A DNA stretch of 64,000 bases. It comes from Methylomonas koyamae. Its GTDB lineage: Bacteria; Pseudomonadota; Gammaproteobacteria; Methylococcales; Methylomonadaceae. The position numbers and the translations under genes were made by a program. Below are positions 1 through 9,745 of the stretch, one piece after another (positions within the stretch are counted from its first letter, which is position 1; the number at the start of each line of letters is the position of its first letter). The notes below the pieces were generated by a model. It worked only from the letters and a program-made list of their open reading frames with translations, searched no databases and was not told the DNA's origin. The stretch lies in contig NZ_AP019777.1 in the NCBI RefSeq assembly GCF_019669905.1, forward strand, positions 3,720,001 to 3,784,000, in the 5' to 3' direction.

Positions 1-587
1 CCGGCGACACCGAATTCGGCTGGGATCGCAGCAATCTGCCCACCCGGCTCGACAGCAAATTCGCACAATTCCAAACCCGCCGCGATACCGCGGCCGACCG
101 CCTTGACGAAGGCCTCCTTCTTTACCCAGAGACGGTAAAAGGCCGGCAATTGCTGATCAGCCGGCAATGCCGCCCAATCCCGATACTCCCGCCCGGAAAA
201 ACAGCGGCCGGCAAGCGCATGCAGATTGCGCCCAGCCCGAACTTTCTCCACATCGACCCCCACAACGCCGAAATCAGCCACCGCAATCAGCAAATGCGCT
301 CCGGAATGGGAAATATTGAATTGCAGTTCCGCCGCCTGAAGCGCGGGCTTACCGAACTCGCCCAGTTCGAACACCAATTCCTGCGGCTCGACACCCAAAT
401 AGCCGGCCAACGTGCGCCGCAATAAGCCGCGCACCGCAACGAAGCGATGGCGCTGCTCAAGGCGCTTATACGCCTGGACCAGACCACGCTCCCGATCCGG
501 CAACAATGCGTCCAAAGCGCGTAAAGCTCCCAAATCCAGCCGCTCCAGGTCGGCATGCCAAACATCAACAAAATTCGCCCGCAACAC
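1..587 (-). CDS. 4'-phosphopantetheinyl transferase, Sfp type (3' end cut by window)
   Basis: Transfers the phosphopantetheine arm of CoA onto carrier-protein domains. The minus-strand translation shows the three family signatures in order: FNISHSG, GVVGVDVEKV (the Mg-binding GVDVE) and WVKKEAFVKAVGRG (W-x-x-KEA-x-x-K-A-x-G). The frame runs off the left edge just after the last motif, so the C-terminus is missing. No ATG exists in this frame. The start is GTG at 587 (GAGG just upstream) or GTG at 596; the upstream stop is near position 680. It is divergent from ilvB. The specific carrier protein served cannot be told. Several longer ORFs in other frames over this stretch are shadows. Confidence 0.85.
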   Translation of the reverse strand, partial: MLRANFVDVWHADLERLDLGALRALDALLPDRERGLVQAYKRLEQRHRFVAVRGLLRRTLAGYLGVEPQELVFELGEFGKPALQAAELQFNISHSGAHLLIAVADFGVVGVDVEKVRAGRNLHALAGRCFSGREYRDWAALPADQQLPAFYRLWVKKEAFVKAVGRGIAAGLELCEFAVEPGGQIAAIPAEFGVA

Positions 588-650
588 ATCCCTCACTATT
601 CGAAGCCGGTCGCCGCGTAGCGCGAAACCGAGTAAAACCCTTGGTTTTCC

Positions 651-679
651 TTGACGAAACCGGCCAAAGACAGTAGCTT
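651..679 (+). promoter_or_regulatory. Candidate sigma-70 promoter of the ilvB operon
   Basis: TTGACG at 651-656, a 17-base spacer, then TAGCTT at 674-679. The -35 is near consensus and the -10 is weak. The leader to the ilvB start would be about 55 bases. Position and spacing are seen; activity is inferred. Confidence 0.4.
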
Positions 680-740
680 ATCCAACCTTTTTTGTAAAAT
701 CCGCATTTCACGGTTTGGTTAGCTTTTCGAGGGCATAAAA

Positions 741-2477
741 TTGGAACTCAGTGGCGGACAAATTCTTGTCCAATGTCTTAAAGATGAAGGTGTCGAATTT
801 GTATTTGGCTATCCGGGTGGCTCTGTTTTGCACATCTACGATGCCATTTTCCATCAAGACGACGTAAAACATATTCTGGTGCGGCACGAACAAGGCGCCA
901 CCCATTCGGCCGACGCCTATGCGCGCGCGACCGGCAAACCCGGCGTGGTGCTGGTGACCTCGGGCCCCGGCGCTACCAACGCCGTGACCGGTATCGCCAC
1001 TGCCTATATGGACTCGATCCCGATGGTGATCATTTCCGGCCAGGTACCGTCGCCGGTGATCGGCAGCGACGCGTTTCAAGAAGTCGATACGGTCGGCATC
1101 ACCCGCCCCTGCGTCAAACACAACTTCTTGGTGAAGGATGTCAACCAGTTGGCCGAGACCATCAAAAAAGCCTTCTACGTGGCGACCACCGGCCGCCCCG
1201 GCCCGGTGTTGGTCGACGTACCGAAAGACATCACCGATCCCAACATCAAGGTACCCTACAAGTACCCGAAAAAAGTCAGCATGCGCTCCTACAACCCGGT
1301 TGTGACCGGCCACAAGGGCCAGATCAAACGTGCAGTGGAAATGCTGTTGAACGCGCAACGGCCAATGATTTATTCCGGCGGCGGTGTGATTTTGGGCGAA
1401 GCGCACGAAGAGCTGACCGAACTGACCCAATTGCTGGGTTACCCGATCACCAACACCTTGATGGGCTTGGGCGGTTACCCTGCCACCGACAACCTGTTCG
1501 TCGGCATGCTGGGCATGCATGGCACTTACGAAGCCAATATGGGCATGCACGAAAGCGACGTGATCCTGGCAGTTGGCGCCCGCTTCGACGACCGGGTGAC
1601 CGGCAAATTGGCCGAGTTCTGCCCGTACGCCAAGATCATTCACATCGACGTGGATCCGGCCTCGATTTCCAAAACCGTTAAGGTTGACGTGCCTATCGTT
1701 GGCGAAGTCAAACCGGTATTGCAACAGATGCTGGAATTGGTCAAGGAGAGCAAAACCAAGCCGTCCAAAGCCGCACTGGAATCCTGGTGGCAATTGATTC
1801 AAAGCTGGCGCGATGTGAATTGCCTGGAGTACGACCGCGAAAGCCGGATTATCAAGCCCCAATACGTCGTCGAACAACTCTACGAAGTCACCAACGGCGA
1901 AGCGTTCGTGACGTCCGACGTCGGCCAGCACCAGATGTACGCGGCGCAATACTACAAGTTCGACAAACCGCGGCGCTGGATCAACTCCGGCGGCCTGGGC
2001 ACGATGGGCTTCGGTTTGCCGGCGGCGATCGGCGTCAAACTGGCGTTTCCGGATGCCGACGTCGCTTGCATCACCGGCGAGGCCAGCATCCAGATGTGCA
2101 TCCAGGAACTGTCCACCGCGTTGCAGTACAACACGCCGGTTAAGATCGTCAACCTGAACAACCGCTACATGGGCATGGTCCGGCAATGGCAGGAATTCTC
2201 CTACCAAAGCCGCTATTCGCACTCGTATATGGACACGATTCCGGATTTCGTCAAACTGGCCGAAGCTTACGGCCACGTCGGCATCCGCGTCGAGAAACCG
2301 GAAGAAGTGCGCGACGCCTTGAAACAAGCATTCGAATTGAAGGATAGAACCGTGTTCCTCGATTTCATTACCGACAGAACCGAAAACGTATACCCGATGA
2401 TTGAAGCCGGCAAAGCCCACCACGACATGAAACTGCGCGTCGCGCCCGGTACGCCGGTCGAGAGGGAGTTGTCCTGA
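741..2477 (+). CDS. ilvB: Acetolactate synthase large (catalytic) subunit
   Basis: ThDP/FAD enzyme that condenses pyruvate with pyruvate or 2-oxobutyrate, the first common step of valine, leucine and isoleucine synthesis. It has 578 residues, full length for the family. Visible features: FGYPGGS and the catalytic glutamate in RHEQGA (N-terminal PYR domain); the central FAD-binding region; and the C-terminal ThDP pocket near residues 446-475, GEASIQM followed by NLNNRYMGM. The pocket has GE where GDG is most common, a variant I recall from other proteobacterial enzymes. The start is TTG with GAGGG 7 bases upstream. Its TGA overlaps the ATG of the small-subunit gene by one base, so the two are translationally coupled. 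Confidence 0.95.
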   Translation: MELSGGQILVQCLKDEGVEFVFGYPGGSVLHIYDAIFHQDDVKHILVRHEQGATHSADAYARATGKPGVVLVTSGPGATNAVTGIATAYMDSIPMVIISGQVPSPVIGSDAFQEVDTVGITRPCVKHNFLVKDVNQLAETIKKAFYVATTGRPGPVLVDVPKDITDPNIKVPYKYPKKVSMRSYNPVVTGHKGQIKRAVEMLLNAQRPMIYSGGGVILGEAHEELTELTQLLGYPITNTLMGLGGYPATDNLFVGMLGMHGTYEANMGMHESDVILAVGARFDDRVTGKLAEFCPYAKIIHIDVDPASISKTVKVDVPIVGEVKPVLQQMLELVKESKTKPSKAALESWWQLIQSWRDVNCLEYDRESRIIKPQYVVEQLYEVTNGEAFVTSDVGQHQMYAAQYYKFDKPRRWINSGGLGTMGFGLPAAIGVKLAFPDADVACITGEASIQMCIQELSTALQYNTPVKIVNLNNRYMGMVRQWQEFSYQSRYSHSYMDTIPDFVKLAEAYGHVGIRVEKPEEVRDALKQAFELKDRTVFLDFITDRTENVYPMIEAGKAHHDMKLRVAPGTPVERELS

Positions 2478-2968
2478 TGCGCCACATCATATCTATTTTG
2501 ATCGAAAACGAATCCGGCGCCCTGTCGCGCGTTGCCGGCCTGTTCTCGGCGCGCGGTTACAACATCGAGTCGCTGACCGTGGCACCCACCGAAGACCCCA
2601 GCCTGTCGCGGATGACTTTGGTCACCAGCGGCAGCGACGAGATCATCGAGCAGATCACCAAGCAACTGAACAAACTGATCGACGTGGTGAAACTGATCGA
2701 TCTGGCCGAGTCGGCGCATATCGAACGCGAATTGATGCTGGTCAAAATCAGAACCACTCACGACACCCGCGAGGAAGTCAAACGCATGGTCGACATCTTC
2801 CGCGGTAAGATCATCGACGTGACGCCGAACAGCTACGTGGTCGAAATGACCGGCCAATCCAACAAGCTGGACGCCTTCATTCACGGCTTCGAGGAAGGCA
2901 GCATCATCGAAGTGGCGCGTTCCGGTCCGACCGGCATTTCCCGCGGCGAGAAAGGCTTACATCTGTAA
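2477..2968 (+). CDS. ilvN: Acetolactate synthase small (regulatory) subunit
   Basis: Regulatory subunit that activates the catalytic subunit and confers valine feedback inhibition. It has 163 residues, the usual length (also called ilvH). The N-terminal ACT domain begins ISILIENESGALSRVAGLFS and includes the typical RGYNIESLTVAPTED stretch, where valine binds in characterised homologues. The C-terminal ALS-associated domain follows from about residue 80. It starts inside the ilvB stop codon (TGATG) and is followed 99 bases later by ilvC. Confidence 0.95.
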   Translation: MRHIISILIENESGALSRVAGLFSARGYNIESLTVAPTEDPSLSRMTLVTSGSDEIIEQITKQLNKLIDVVKLIDLAESAHIERELMLVKIRTTHDTREEVKRMVDIFRGKIIDVTPNSYVVEMTGQSNKLDAFIHGFEEGSIIEVARSGPTGISRGEKGLHL

Positions 2969-2975
2969 AAATCGT

Positions 2976-3026
2976 CGGGGTACAAACGTGGCTTGTGCCC
3001 CGCAAGATAGCTAGTTCCCTGCTAGC
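2976..3026 (+). promoter_or_regulatory. Two tandem stem-loops in the ilvN-ilvC spacer
   Basis: First hairpin: a 10-bp stem, CGGGGTACAA (2976-2985) with TTGTGCCCCG (2993-3002), one G-U pair. Second hairpin: GCTAG (3010-3014) with CTAGC (3022-3026). Neither is followed directly by a T-run, so they do not look like simple terminators. mRNA processing, stabilisation or partial attenuation before ilvC is possible. Confidence 0.4.
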
Positions 3027-3040
3027 AAAATAATTTTTAA

Positions 3041-4084
<1,044 letters not shown>

Positions 4085-4101
4085 GCTTATCGGCTAGCAT
4101 T

Positions 4102-4130
4102 AAAGCCCATCTTCACGATGGGTTTTTTTT
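4102..4130 (+). terminator. Intrinsic terminator after ilvC
   Basis: A GCCCATC / GATGGGT stem with a short loop, flanked by A and T tracts and ending in eight T residues. It lies 17 bases past the ilvC stop. Confidence 0.85.
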
Positions 4131-4150
4131 GCCCGCAGGATTTCCACATC

Positions 4151-4924
4151 ATGCCCGTTTCGCCGAGCCCGTTGCGGCTGGCTTTGCTGCTTACTGCCCT
4201 GCCCGCGAGCGCCAGCGCCGACTCCCTGCTGTGGAGCAACAGCGAAATCCAATACCTGCACGGCGCCGGCTACAACGAGCCTTTTAATCCCAACCCCGTA
4301 GCGCAAATCATCGTCACCGTCACCCACAGCCACGGCTGGGCCTACGGCCGTAACTTCTTCTTCATGGATACGCTATTCACCGAGTCCGGCCAGCCGCCGC
4401 AAACCAACTTGTACGGCGAAGCCTATAGCACTTTCAGCCTGAGCAAAATTAGCGGGCTGGATTTGTCGTACGGTATTTTTAAGGACTTCGGCCTGACCGC
4501 CGGCATCAACCTGGGCGAGAACATGGACAGCAGGCAAAGCGGCTTTCGCGCCTGGTTGTATGGCATCAGCGTCGACTTCGATTTGCCCGGTTTCGATTAT
4601 TTCAACGTCGACTTCCTGCGCCAGCGCGTCACCGAACCCGCCGACATCGGCACCTCCTGGCAAATTACGCCGGTCTGGCAATTGTCGTTCGAAATTGCCG
4701 GCAGCAAATGGAGTTTCGAAGGCTTCGCCGACTTCATCGGCCGCAACCAAACCGCTGCCCGCCAGACTTTGGCTCAACCCCAGCTCAGGTTGGATATCGG
4801 CGATTTTTGGGGCGATGCCGGCCATCTGTTTATCGGCCTGGAATACCAATATTGGCATAACAAATACGGGATCAAGGGTTTACACGACAATGTGCCGCAA
4901 GCTCTACTGGTTTGGAAATTCTAA
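4151..4924 (+). CDS. Outer-membrane protein, OmpK/Tsx (nucleoside channel) family-like
   Basis: Predicted 12-strand-type outer-membrane beta-barrel of 257 residues. The ATG at 4151 gives a clear signal peptide (LRLALLLTALPASASA, then DSLLWSN). The first in-frame ATG (4118) lies inside the ilvC terminator hairpin, so I reject it. The mature N-terminus (WSNSEIQYLHG), the HGWAYGRNFFFMD segment and the C-terminal LLVWKF ending in an aromatic residue resemble the Tsx/OmpK family. The substrate is unknown; nucleoside uptake is only a family-level guess. It stands alone between two housekeeping units. Confidence 0.7.
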   Translation: MPVSPSPLRLALLLTALPASASADSLLWSNSEIQYLHGAGYNEPFNPNPVAQIIVTVTHSHGWAYGRNFFFMDTLFTESGQPPQTNLYGEAYSTFSLSKISGLDLSYGIFKDFGLTAGINLGENMDSRQSGFRAWLYGISVDFDLPGFDYFNVDFLRQRVTEPADIGTSWQITPVWQLSFEIAGSKWSFEGFADFIGRNQTAARQTLAQPQLRLDIGDFWGDAGHLFIGLEYQYWHNKYGIKGLHDNVPQALLVWKF

Positions 4925-5090
4925 GCGATTCAACGTTTCAGCCTGATCAAAGCCCGGTTGAACCGAATGCCGGGCCATTTATCTCTAGCCCGCGAGACCG
5001 CGATCAATCCCGCCCTGTCACGCAATCGCAATAGCACGCCCCGGACCGAGCATGTAAAATGCCGCCAACTTGTTACCGCTTGCGAACGCC

Positions 5091-5831
5091 ATGCTGAAAA
5101 ATCCTCAACCGAAACGCCACCGCGGCATCTACCTGCTACCCAATCTTTTCACCACGGGTGCGATGTTTGCCGGTTTTTACGCGATCACGTCGGCCATCAA
5201 CGGCCGCTTCGAAACTGCGGCAATTTCGATGTTCATCGCGATGGTGCTCGACGGCCTCGACGGCCGCGTCGCCCGCTTGACCAATACCCAGAGCGAGTTC
5301 GGCGTGCAATACGACAGCCTGTCGGACATGGTCTCGTTCGGCGCGGCGCCGGCCATCGTCATGTATCTGTGGACCTTGTCCAGCATGGGCCAAGCCGGCT
5401 TGTTCGCCGCTTTCGTGCACATGGCCGGCGGCGCATTGCGGCTGGCGCGCTTCAACACCCAAGTCGAGGTGGCCGATAAACGCTACTTCCAAGGCCTGCC
5501 CAGCCCGGCGGCGGCGGCGATCCTGGCCGGCGGCCTGTGGTTTTGCGTCGAGAACGGTTACGACGTGGAAAACTTCAAGTATCTGGTATTGCTGACCACC
5601 ATTACCACCGGCCTGCTGATGGTCAGCAATTTCCGCTATTCCAGCTTCAAGGAAATCGATCTGAAAAACAAAGTGCCGTTCATCGTCGCCATTATTGCGA
5701 TGCTGTTCATCAGCTTCGTGATGGCCCAGCCGCAACGCATGCTGTTCCTGCTGTCGGTCGGTTACGCCGCTTCCGGCCCGATCATCACGCTGGTAATGCG
5801 CAAACGCCGGCTGCAAAGCCGTAAAAGCTAA
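5091..5831 (+). CDS. pssA: CDP-diacylglycerol--serine O-phosphatidyltransferase
   Basis: Integral membrane enzyme that makes phosphatidylserine, the precursor of phosphatidylethanolamine. It has 246 residues from the ATG at 5091; a TTG 21 bases upstream is also in frame but less likely. The CDP-alcohol phosphotransferase motif D-G-x2-A-R-x8-G-x3-D-x3-D is seen at about residues 53-78 as DGLDGRVARL, then EFGVQYDSLSD. Several hydrophobic helices follow. This is the membrane (Bacillus-like) type II enzyme, not the soluble E. coli type. A pssA next to ilvBNC is a recurrent proteobacterial arrangement, often with leuA following; here leuA is absent. Confidence 0.93.
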   Translation: MLKNPQPKRHRGIYLLPNLFTTGAMFAGFYAITSAINGRFETAAISMFIAMVLDGLDGRVARLTNTQSEFGVQYDSLSDMVSFGAAPAIVMYLWTLSSMGQAGLFAAFVHMAGGALRLARFNTQVEVADKRYFQGLPSPAAAAILAGGLWFCVENGYDVENFKYLVLLTTITTGLLMVSNFRYSSFKEIDLKNKVPFIVAIIAMLFISFVMAQPQRMLFLLSVGYAASGPIITLVMRKRRLQSRKS

Positions 5832-5834
5832 ACG

Positions 5835-6683
5835 ATGGGCGACGCCGCCGGCGGTAACTTGCCCGGCGCCGCGCTTAACCGCCATTGGCGCTCATATCGC
5901 AAACGCCTGAAAGCCTGCTGCCAAACTTGCAGCGAAGAGCATGTCCACAACTTGCGTACCGGCATCCGCCGCTTATTGAGTACGATCGGACTGTTACGGC
6001 AAATCGCCCCTTGCCGGGCGCTGACAGCGTTACGGCAAGCGCTGAAGCAGCAACTCGACGGTTTCGACGAACTGCGCGACGTGCAAGTCATGCTCTACCA
6101 AGTAGCCGGAAAACTGCCGCAACTGCCGGAGCTGAGCGATTTCCTGGATCATCTGCACCGGCGCGAGCAACAACTATTGCAACGGCTACCGGCCTTCGTC
6201 GCCGGCCTGCGCCAAGCCAAACTGCGCCGAAAAGTCGATAAGGCGGTACGTAAATTTCGGCACGTCGTATCCTGCCAGGACCAAGTTTCCACCGCAATAC
6301 TCAGCGCGCTGGACCAAACGTATGCGGAAGCGGCGGCGCGCTATGCGGCGGTTGCGGCCGACGACCTGCACAGCATCCACCGCCTGCGTATCGCCGTCAA
6401 AAAACTGCGTTATGCCCTCGCCGCCGTCGCCGACACCGTCCCGCACTTGCCGGCCGACCACGACAAACGCCTGCAAAGCTATTTGACCGCCATGGGCGAC
6501 CTCCAGAACAGCGTCGTCATGCTCGACGCGCTGCACGCCTTCTACAGCGGAAATCCGCCGGAATCCGCGTCGCAACACTACCGGCAACAGCAAAACCAAC
6601 TGCTTGGCGAATTTATCGCTCGCCGCGAAGAACTATTCGATTTCTGGCGCCCGGCTCCCGACCGGGCCTTTCCCTGGCGATAA
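5835..6683 (+). CDS. CHAD-domain protein
   Basis: CHAD domains are histidine-rich alpha-helical bundles known to bind inorganic polyphosphate. This 282-residue protein shows the two related half-repeats: VHNLRTGIRRLLS with FDELRDVQVML in the first, and IHRLRIAVKKLRYAL with MGDLQNSVVML in the second. These are the conserved basic/His positions of the family. There is no fused CYTH (triphosphatase) domain and no signal peptide. It starts 3 bases after the pssA stop and is probably co-transcribed with it. Its role next to phospholipid synthesis is unknown. Confidence 0.85.
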   Translation: MGDAAGGNLPGAALNRHWRSYRKRLKACCQTCSEEHVHNLRTGIRRLLSTIGLLRQIAPCRALTALRQALKQQLDGFDELRDVQVMLYQVAGKLPQLPELSDFLDHLHRREQQLLQRLPAFVAGLRQAKLRRKVDKAVRKFRHVVSCQDQVSTAILSALDQTYAEAAARYAAVAADDLHSIHRLRIAVKKLRYALAAVADTVPHLPADHDKRLQSYLTAMGDLQNSVVMLDALHAFYSGNPPESASQHYRQQQNQLLGEFIARREELFDFWRPAPDRAFPWR

Positions 6684-6782
6684 ACGCCGCCGGTATTGCC
6701 GCGGGCGGCTTTATAGTACAATTTCAGCCAATTTTCGGCCGCAACGGCAGCGCACGATTTTTTAACAGAACGGGTTCAACAC

Positions 6783-7709
6783 ATGGCAACGATGGATGAT
6801 AGAGACGGGTTAATTTGGCTAGACGGCAAATGGGTTGACTGGCGCGACGCGAAAGTCCACGTCCTGACCCACACCCTGCATTACGGCTGCGGCGTGTTCG
6901 AAGGTCTGCGCGCCTATAAAACCGATGCCGGCACTGCGATTTTCAAACTGGCCGAGCACACCGACCGTCTGTTCCGTTCCGCGCATATCATGAACATGAA
7001 AATGCCGTATTCCAAAGACGAGATCAACCAGGCCCACCGCGACGCGGTCGCCAAAAACAATCTGGACTCGGCCTACATTCGCAGCATGTGCTTCTACGGT
7101 TCCGAAGGCATGGGCTTGCGCGCCGACAACCTGAAAGTCCATGTCATGATCGCGGCCTGGACCTGGGGCGCCTATCTGGGCGCGGAAAACATGGAAAAAG
7201 GCATCCGCATCCGCACCTCGTCTTACACCCGTAACCACGTCAACAGCACGATGTGCAAGGCCAAGGCCAACGGTAACTACATCAACTCGATTTTGGCATT
7301 GCAGGAAGCCTTGTCCACCGGTTATGACGAAGCCTTGCTGCTGGACCACGAAGGTTTCTGCGCGGAAGGCAGCGGCGAGAACTTGTTCATCGTTCGCAAC
7401 GGCAAGTTGTACACCCCGGAAACCACCTCGGCGCTGGAAGGCATCACCCGCGACACTTTGATCACGATTGCCCGCGAACAAGGTTTTGAGGTGATCGAAA
7501 AACGCATTACCCGCGATGAAGTGTATGTGGCCGACGAAGCCTTCTTCACCGGTTCCGCCGCCGAAGTCACGCCGATCCGCCAATACGACAACCGCGATAT
7601 CGGTTGCGGCAGCCGCGGCCCGATTACCGAAAAACTGCAAGCCTTGTATTTCGATTACGTCCACGGCCGCCGCGCCGACCACAAGGAATGGTTGTCGTTG
7701 GTTTCCTAA
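6783..7709 (+). CDS. ilvE: Branched-chain amino-acid aminotransferase
   Basis: PLP enzyme of fold class IV that performs the last step of Leu, Ile and Val synthesis using glutamate. It has 308 residues, standard length. Visible signatures: GVFEGLRAY near the N-terminus, the PLP lysine region CKAKANGNYINS near residue 160, EGSGENLFIV and LEGITRDT. ATG start; an upstream TACAAT (6717-6722) may be a -10 element. It serves the same pathway as ilvBNC at the left of the window but is a separate transcription unit. Confidence 0.95.
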   Translation: MATMDDRDGLIWLDGKWVDWRDAKVHVLTHTLHYGCGVFEGLRAYKTDAGTAIFKLAEHTDRLFRSAHIMNMKMPYSKDEINQAHRDAVAKNNLDSAYIRSMCFYGSEGMGLRADNLKVHVMIAAWTWGAYLGAENMEKGIRIRTSSYTRNHVNSTMCKAKANGNYINSILALQEALSTGYDEALLLDHEGFCAEGSGENLFIVRNGKLYTPETTSALEGITRDTLITIAREQGFEVIEKRITRDEVYVADEAFFTGSAAEVTPIRQYDNRDIGCGSRGPITEKLQALYFDYVHGRRADHKEWLSLVS

Positions 7710-7715
7710 GCCCGC

Positions 7716-8729
7716 GTGTCTTCCCCGCATAGCATCTTGGTCGTCGGCCCGTCCTGGGTCGGCGACATGGTGATGGCGCAAAGCCTGTTCATCGCCCTCA
7801 AGCAACAAACTCCCGATTGCCTTATCGACGTGCTGGCTCCGGCCTGGTCGTTGCCGTTATTGGCAAGAATGCCGCAAGTGCGGCAAGGCATAGCGATGCC
7901 GCTGGGCCATGGCCAATTCGGTCTGTCCGCCCGGTTTCGCCTGGGCCGCCAACTACAAGGCCGTTACGACCAAGCCATCGTCTTGCCTAACTCCTGGAAG
8001 TCGGCGTTGGTGCCGTTCTTCGCCGGCATCCCGCTCCGCATCGGCTATCTCGGCGAATTACGCTGGGGCTTGCTGAACGATGCCCGCCGCCTCGACAAAA
8101 AACGGCTGACCATGACGGTGCAACGTTTTGTGGCACTGGGTTTAGCTGGCGAAGCCAAGCTCCCGCCGGACTGTCCGATCCCGCAATTGGCGATCGGCAC
8201 AGAGCAACGCCAACAAGCCCGCGAAAAATTCCGCATCGATGCCGAAAAAAAAATCCTGGCGCTGTGCCCCGGCGCCGAATACGGTCCGGCCAAACGCTGG
8301 CCGGCCGGGCATTTTGCCGCCGTTGCCAACGCCAAAATCGGCGAAGGCTGGCAGGTCTGGTTGTTCGGTTCCGATAAAGACCGGCCGGTCGCCGACGCCA
8401 TCGTTGAATTGACCGGCGGCGTCTGCCGCAATTTCGTAGGCGAGACCACGCTGGCCGAAGCGGTCGATTTGCTGGCGCTGGCCGACGCGGTGGTCAGCAA
8501 CGACTCCGGCCTGATGCACGTTGCCGCCGCATTGGATAAAAAAATCGTCGCGGTTTACGGTTCGTCCGATCCTGGATTCACCCCGCCGTTAAATCCGGCC
8601 GCGCAAATTCTGAGCCTGAAACTGGCGTGTTCGCCCTGTTTTAAACGCGACTGCCCTTTCGGGCATACGCGCTGTCTAACCGAACTCGGCCCCGAGCAAG
8701 TCCTGGCTGCACTCGAAGCCGACAGATGA
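7716..8729 (+). CDS. waaF: ADP-heptose--LPS heptosyltransferase II
   Basis: GT9-family glycosyltransferase that adds the second L-glycero-D-manno-heptose to the LPS inner core, acting at the inner face of the inner membrane. It has 337 residues from a GTG start six bases after ilvE. Visible: the N-terminal VVGPSWVGDMVMAQSL (WaaF version of the GDxL..P loop) and the C-terminal donor site CPGAEYGPAKRWP, with NDSGLMHVAAAL and the CFKRDCPFGH segment typical of WaaF. It overlaps waaC by four bases (ATGA). Confidence 0.93.
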   Translation: MSSPHSILVVGPSWVGDMVMAQSLFIALKQQTPDCLIDVLAPAWSLPLLARMPQVRQGIAMPLGHGQFGLSARFRLGRQLQGRYDQAIVLPNSWKSALVPFFAGIPLRIGYLGELRWGLLNDARRLDKKRLTMTVQRFVALGLAGEAKLPPDCPIPQLAIGTEQRQQAREKFRIDAEKKILALCPGAEYGPAKRWPAGHFAAVANAKIGEGWQVWLFGSDKDRPVADAIVELTGGVCRNFVGETTLAEAVDLLALADAVVSNDSGLMHVAAALDKKIVAVYGSSDPGFTPPLNPAAQILSLKLACSPCFKRDCPFGHTRCLTELGPEQVLAALEADR

Positions 8730-9745
8730 AAATCGCGATCGTCAAATTATCGGCATTAGGCGACATCGTGCATGCGATGGTGGCTTTGCAATTCATCAAA
8801 GCCGCGTATCCGGAGTTGCAGATCGATTGGGTAGTCGAGCAGCGCTTCGCCGGGCTGCTGGCCGATAATCCGCATATCGACCACGTGCTGCCGGTTAATT
8901 TAAAGGCGGTGAAAACCGACAAACTGCGGCTATTCGGCGAAATCGGCAAAGTCCGCGGTTACGCCGAACACGGTTACGATCTGGTGATCGACGCGCAGGG
9001 GTTGATTAAATCGGCCTTGGTCAGCCGGCTGTTGGCAGCCAATTGCGCCGGCTTCGACCGTAATTCGATCCGCGAGAAGTGGGCGGCTTGGTTTTACGCG
9101 CAAACGGTCGCCTACCCTTACGATGCCAATACGATAGACCGCAATGTCGCGGTACTGACCCGGCCGCTCGGACTCAAGGTCGGCAGCGAACAAATTCTGG
9201 CAAAACGGCCGTTTCTATTTTTTCGGCCGCCGCAAATCGAGCTGGCGGATTATTTTTCCGACACACAAGCCAATATCCTGCTGGTGATCGGCTCGACCTG
9301 GCCCAGCCGCAATTATCCGCTGGAAAAATATTTGCAGGTCATTTTCGGCGTGGAAGCCAATTTTTTGATCTGTTGGGGTAACGAGAAGGAACACTGGATG
9401 GCACAGTGGCTGGCGGAACGCAGTCTGGCGCGGGTGTTGCCGCAAATGAGTCTGAACGACTTGAAAGCGGTAATAGCCAAATCGGATATGGTTATCGGCA
9501 ACGATACCGGACCGACGCACATGGCCTGGGGCATGAACCGGCCTTCGATTACCTTGTTCGGTCCGACGCCGATCAGCAGGGTCTACCAGACCAAAACCAA
9601 CAAAGTGTTGAAGTCGCCGTCGCCGGTCGATCCGCTCAAACTCAACAAAAACGATTTTTCGATCGGCGAAATTCCGGTATCCGCAGTGGTGGCACTTGCT
9701 AAACAATTGCTGCCGGCGCCCGCGGCCGAAACGCCGCAGCCTTAA
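8726..9745 (+). CDS. waaC: ADP-heptose--LPS heptosyltransferase I
   Basis: GT9-family enzyme that adds the first heptose to Kdo2-lipid A. It has 339 residues. The N-terminus KIAIVKLSALGDIVHAMVAL and the C-terminal NDTGPTHMAWGM acceptor/donor motif followed by LFGPT are WaaC-type. The ATGA overlap with waaF indicates coupled translation. The last four bases overlap the convergent HD-GYP gene. waaF and waaC form a minimal inner-core pair here; no other LPS gene is beside them. Confidence 0.92.
   Translation: MKIAIVKLSALGDIVHAMVALQFIKAAYPELQIDWVVEQRFAGLLADNPHIDHVLPVNLKAVKTDKLRLFGEIGKVRGYAEHGYDLVIDAQGLIKSALVSRLLAANCAGFDRNSIREKWAAWFYAQTVAYPYDANTIDRNVAVLTRPLGLKVGSEQILAKRPFLFFRPPQIELADYFSDTQANILLVIGSTWPSRNYPLEKYLQVIFGVEANFLICWGNEKEHWMAQWLAERSLARVLPQMSLNDLKAVIAKSDMVIGNDTGPTHMAWGMNRPSITLFGPTPISRVYQTKTNKVLKSPSPVDPLKLNKNDFSIGEIPVSAVVALAKQLLPAPAAETPQP

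Noticed and set aside
708..2423. A 571-codon open frame on the minus strand
   Set aside because: It is antisense to ilvB, a fully recognised gene; the translation (His/Val/Asp-rich) is a typical GC-rich shadow.
4118..4150. Upstream ATG for the Tsx-like protein
   Set aside because: Lies within the ilvC terminator hairpin; the ATG at 4151 gives a proper signal peptide.
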